Below, one piece after another: positions 6,281-6,290 of a stretch of 6,290 bases of DNA (position 1 is its first letter; each line of letters starts with the position of its first letter). The translations under genes were made by a program, and so were the position numbers. The notes under the pieces are model-generated. The model was not told the origin of the DNA. It saw only the letters and a list, made by a program, of their open reading frames with translations, and did not search any database. Source of the DNA: JBMOLK01 sp049325575. GTDB lineage: Bacteria; Bacillota; Clostridia; Acetivibrionales; Acetivibrionaceae. Where the stretch lies: contig JBMOLK010000247.1 of the NCBI GenBank assembly GCA_049325575.1, positions 1 through 6,290 on the forward strand, in the 5' to 3' direction.

Positions 6281-6290
6281 AAGTCTTAAT

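Overview
All recognisable genes lie on the minus strand, so transcription runs from the right end of the window to the left. The DNA is AT-rich, with strong GGAGG/AAGGAG ribosome binding sites. The largest gene encodes a secreted GH74 xyloglucanase that ends in a type I dockerin. This points to a cellulosome-forming Clostridia (Acetivibrio/Ruminiclostridium group). Both dockerin repeats carry the Ser-Thr recognition pair familiar from Clostridium (Acetivibrio) thermocellum rather than the Ala-Leu/Ile type of C. cellulolyticum, so an Acetivibrio-like host is the better guess. The species cannot be fixed from this window.

Layout, right to left. At 6222-3559 is the complete dockerin-bearing GH74 enzyme, with a ribosome binding site and a poorly defined promoter upstream and a hairpin terminator at about 3480-3503. 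From there to 2975 is a 584-bp stretch with no intact gene. It holds an apparent decayed reading frame (3435-3147) with one in-frame stop and one phase shift, several perfect short inverted repeats, and the probable promoter of the next gene. At 2974-2114 is an AraC-type regulator with a C-terminal GyrI-like effector domain. It is followed after 35 bp by an ASCH-like small protein (2078-1626), and the two look like a bicistronic unit. After a 175-bp spacer with a possible promoter and a hexamer direct repeat comes the 5' part of a hybrid histidine kinase (1450 to the left edge), with the order receiver - HisKA - HATPase - receiver. It is cut off inside the second receiver.

The genes do not form one obvious pathway. 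The GH74 enzyme is exported and attached to the cellulosome to cut plant xyloglucan, and the terminator behind it separates it from the rest. The AraC/GyrI-like and ASCH pair looks like a small-molecule (drug-like ligand) response unit rather than a sugar regulator. The kinase is cytosolic and has no sensor domain of its own in the visible part; its N-terminal receiver suggests it takes input from another phosphotransfer protein. No RNA gene, CRISPR array, insertion sequence or riboswitch was recognised. Apart from the decayed frame and the repeats near it, the window looks like ordinary accessory chromosome, and I did not find a convincing new system.
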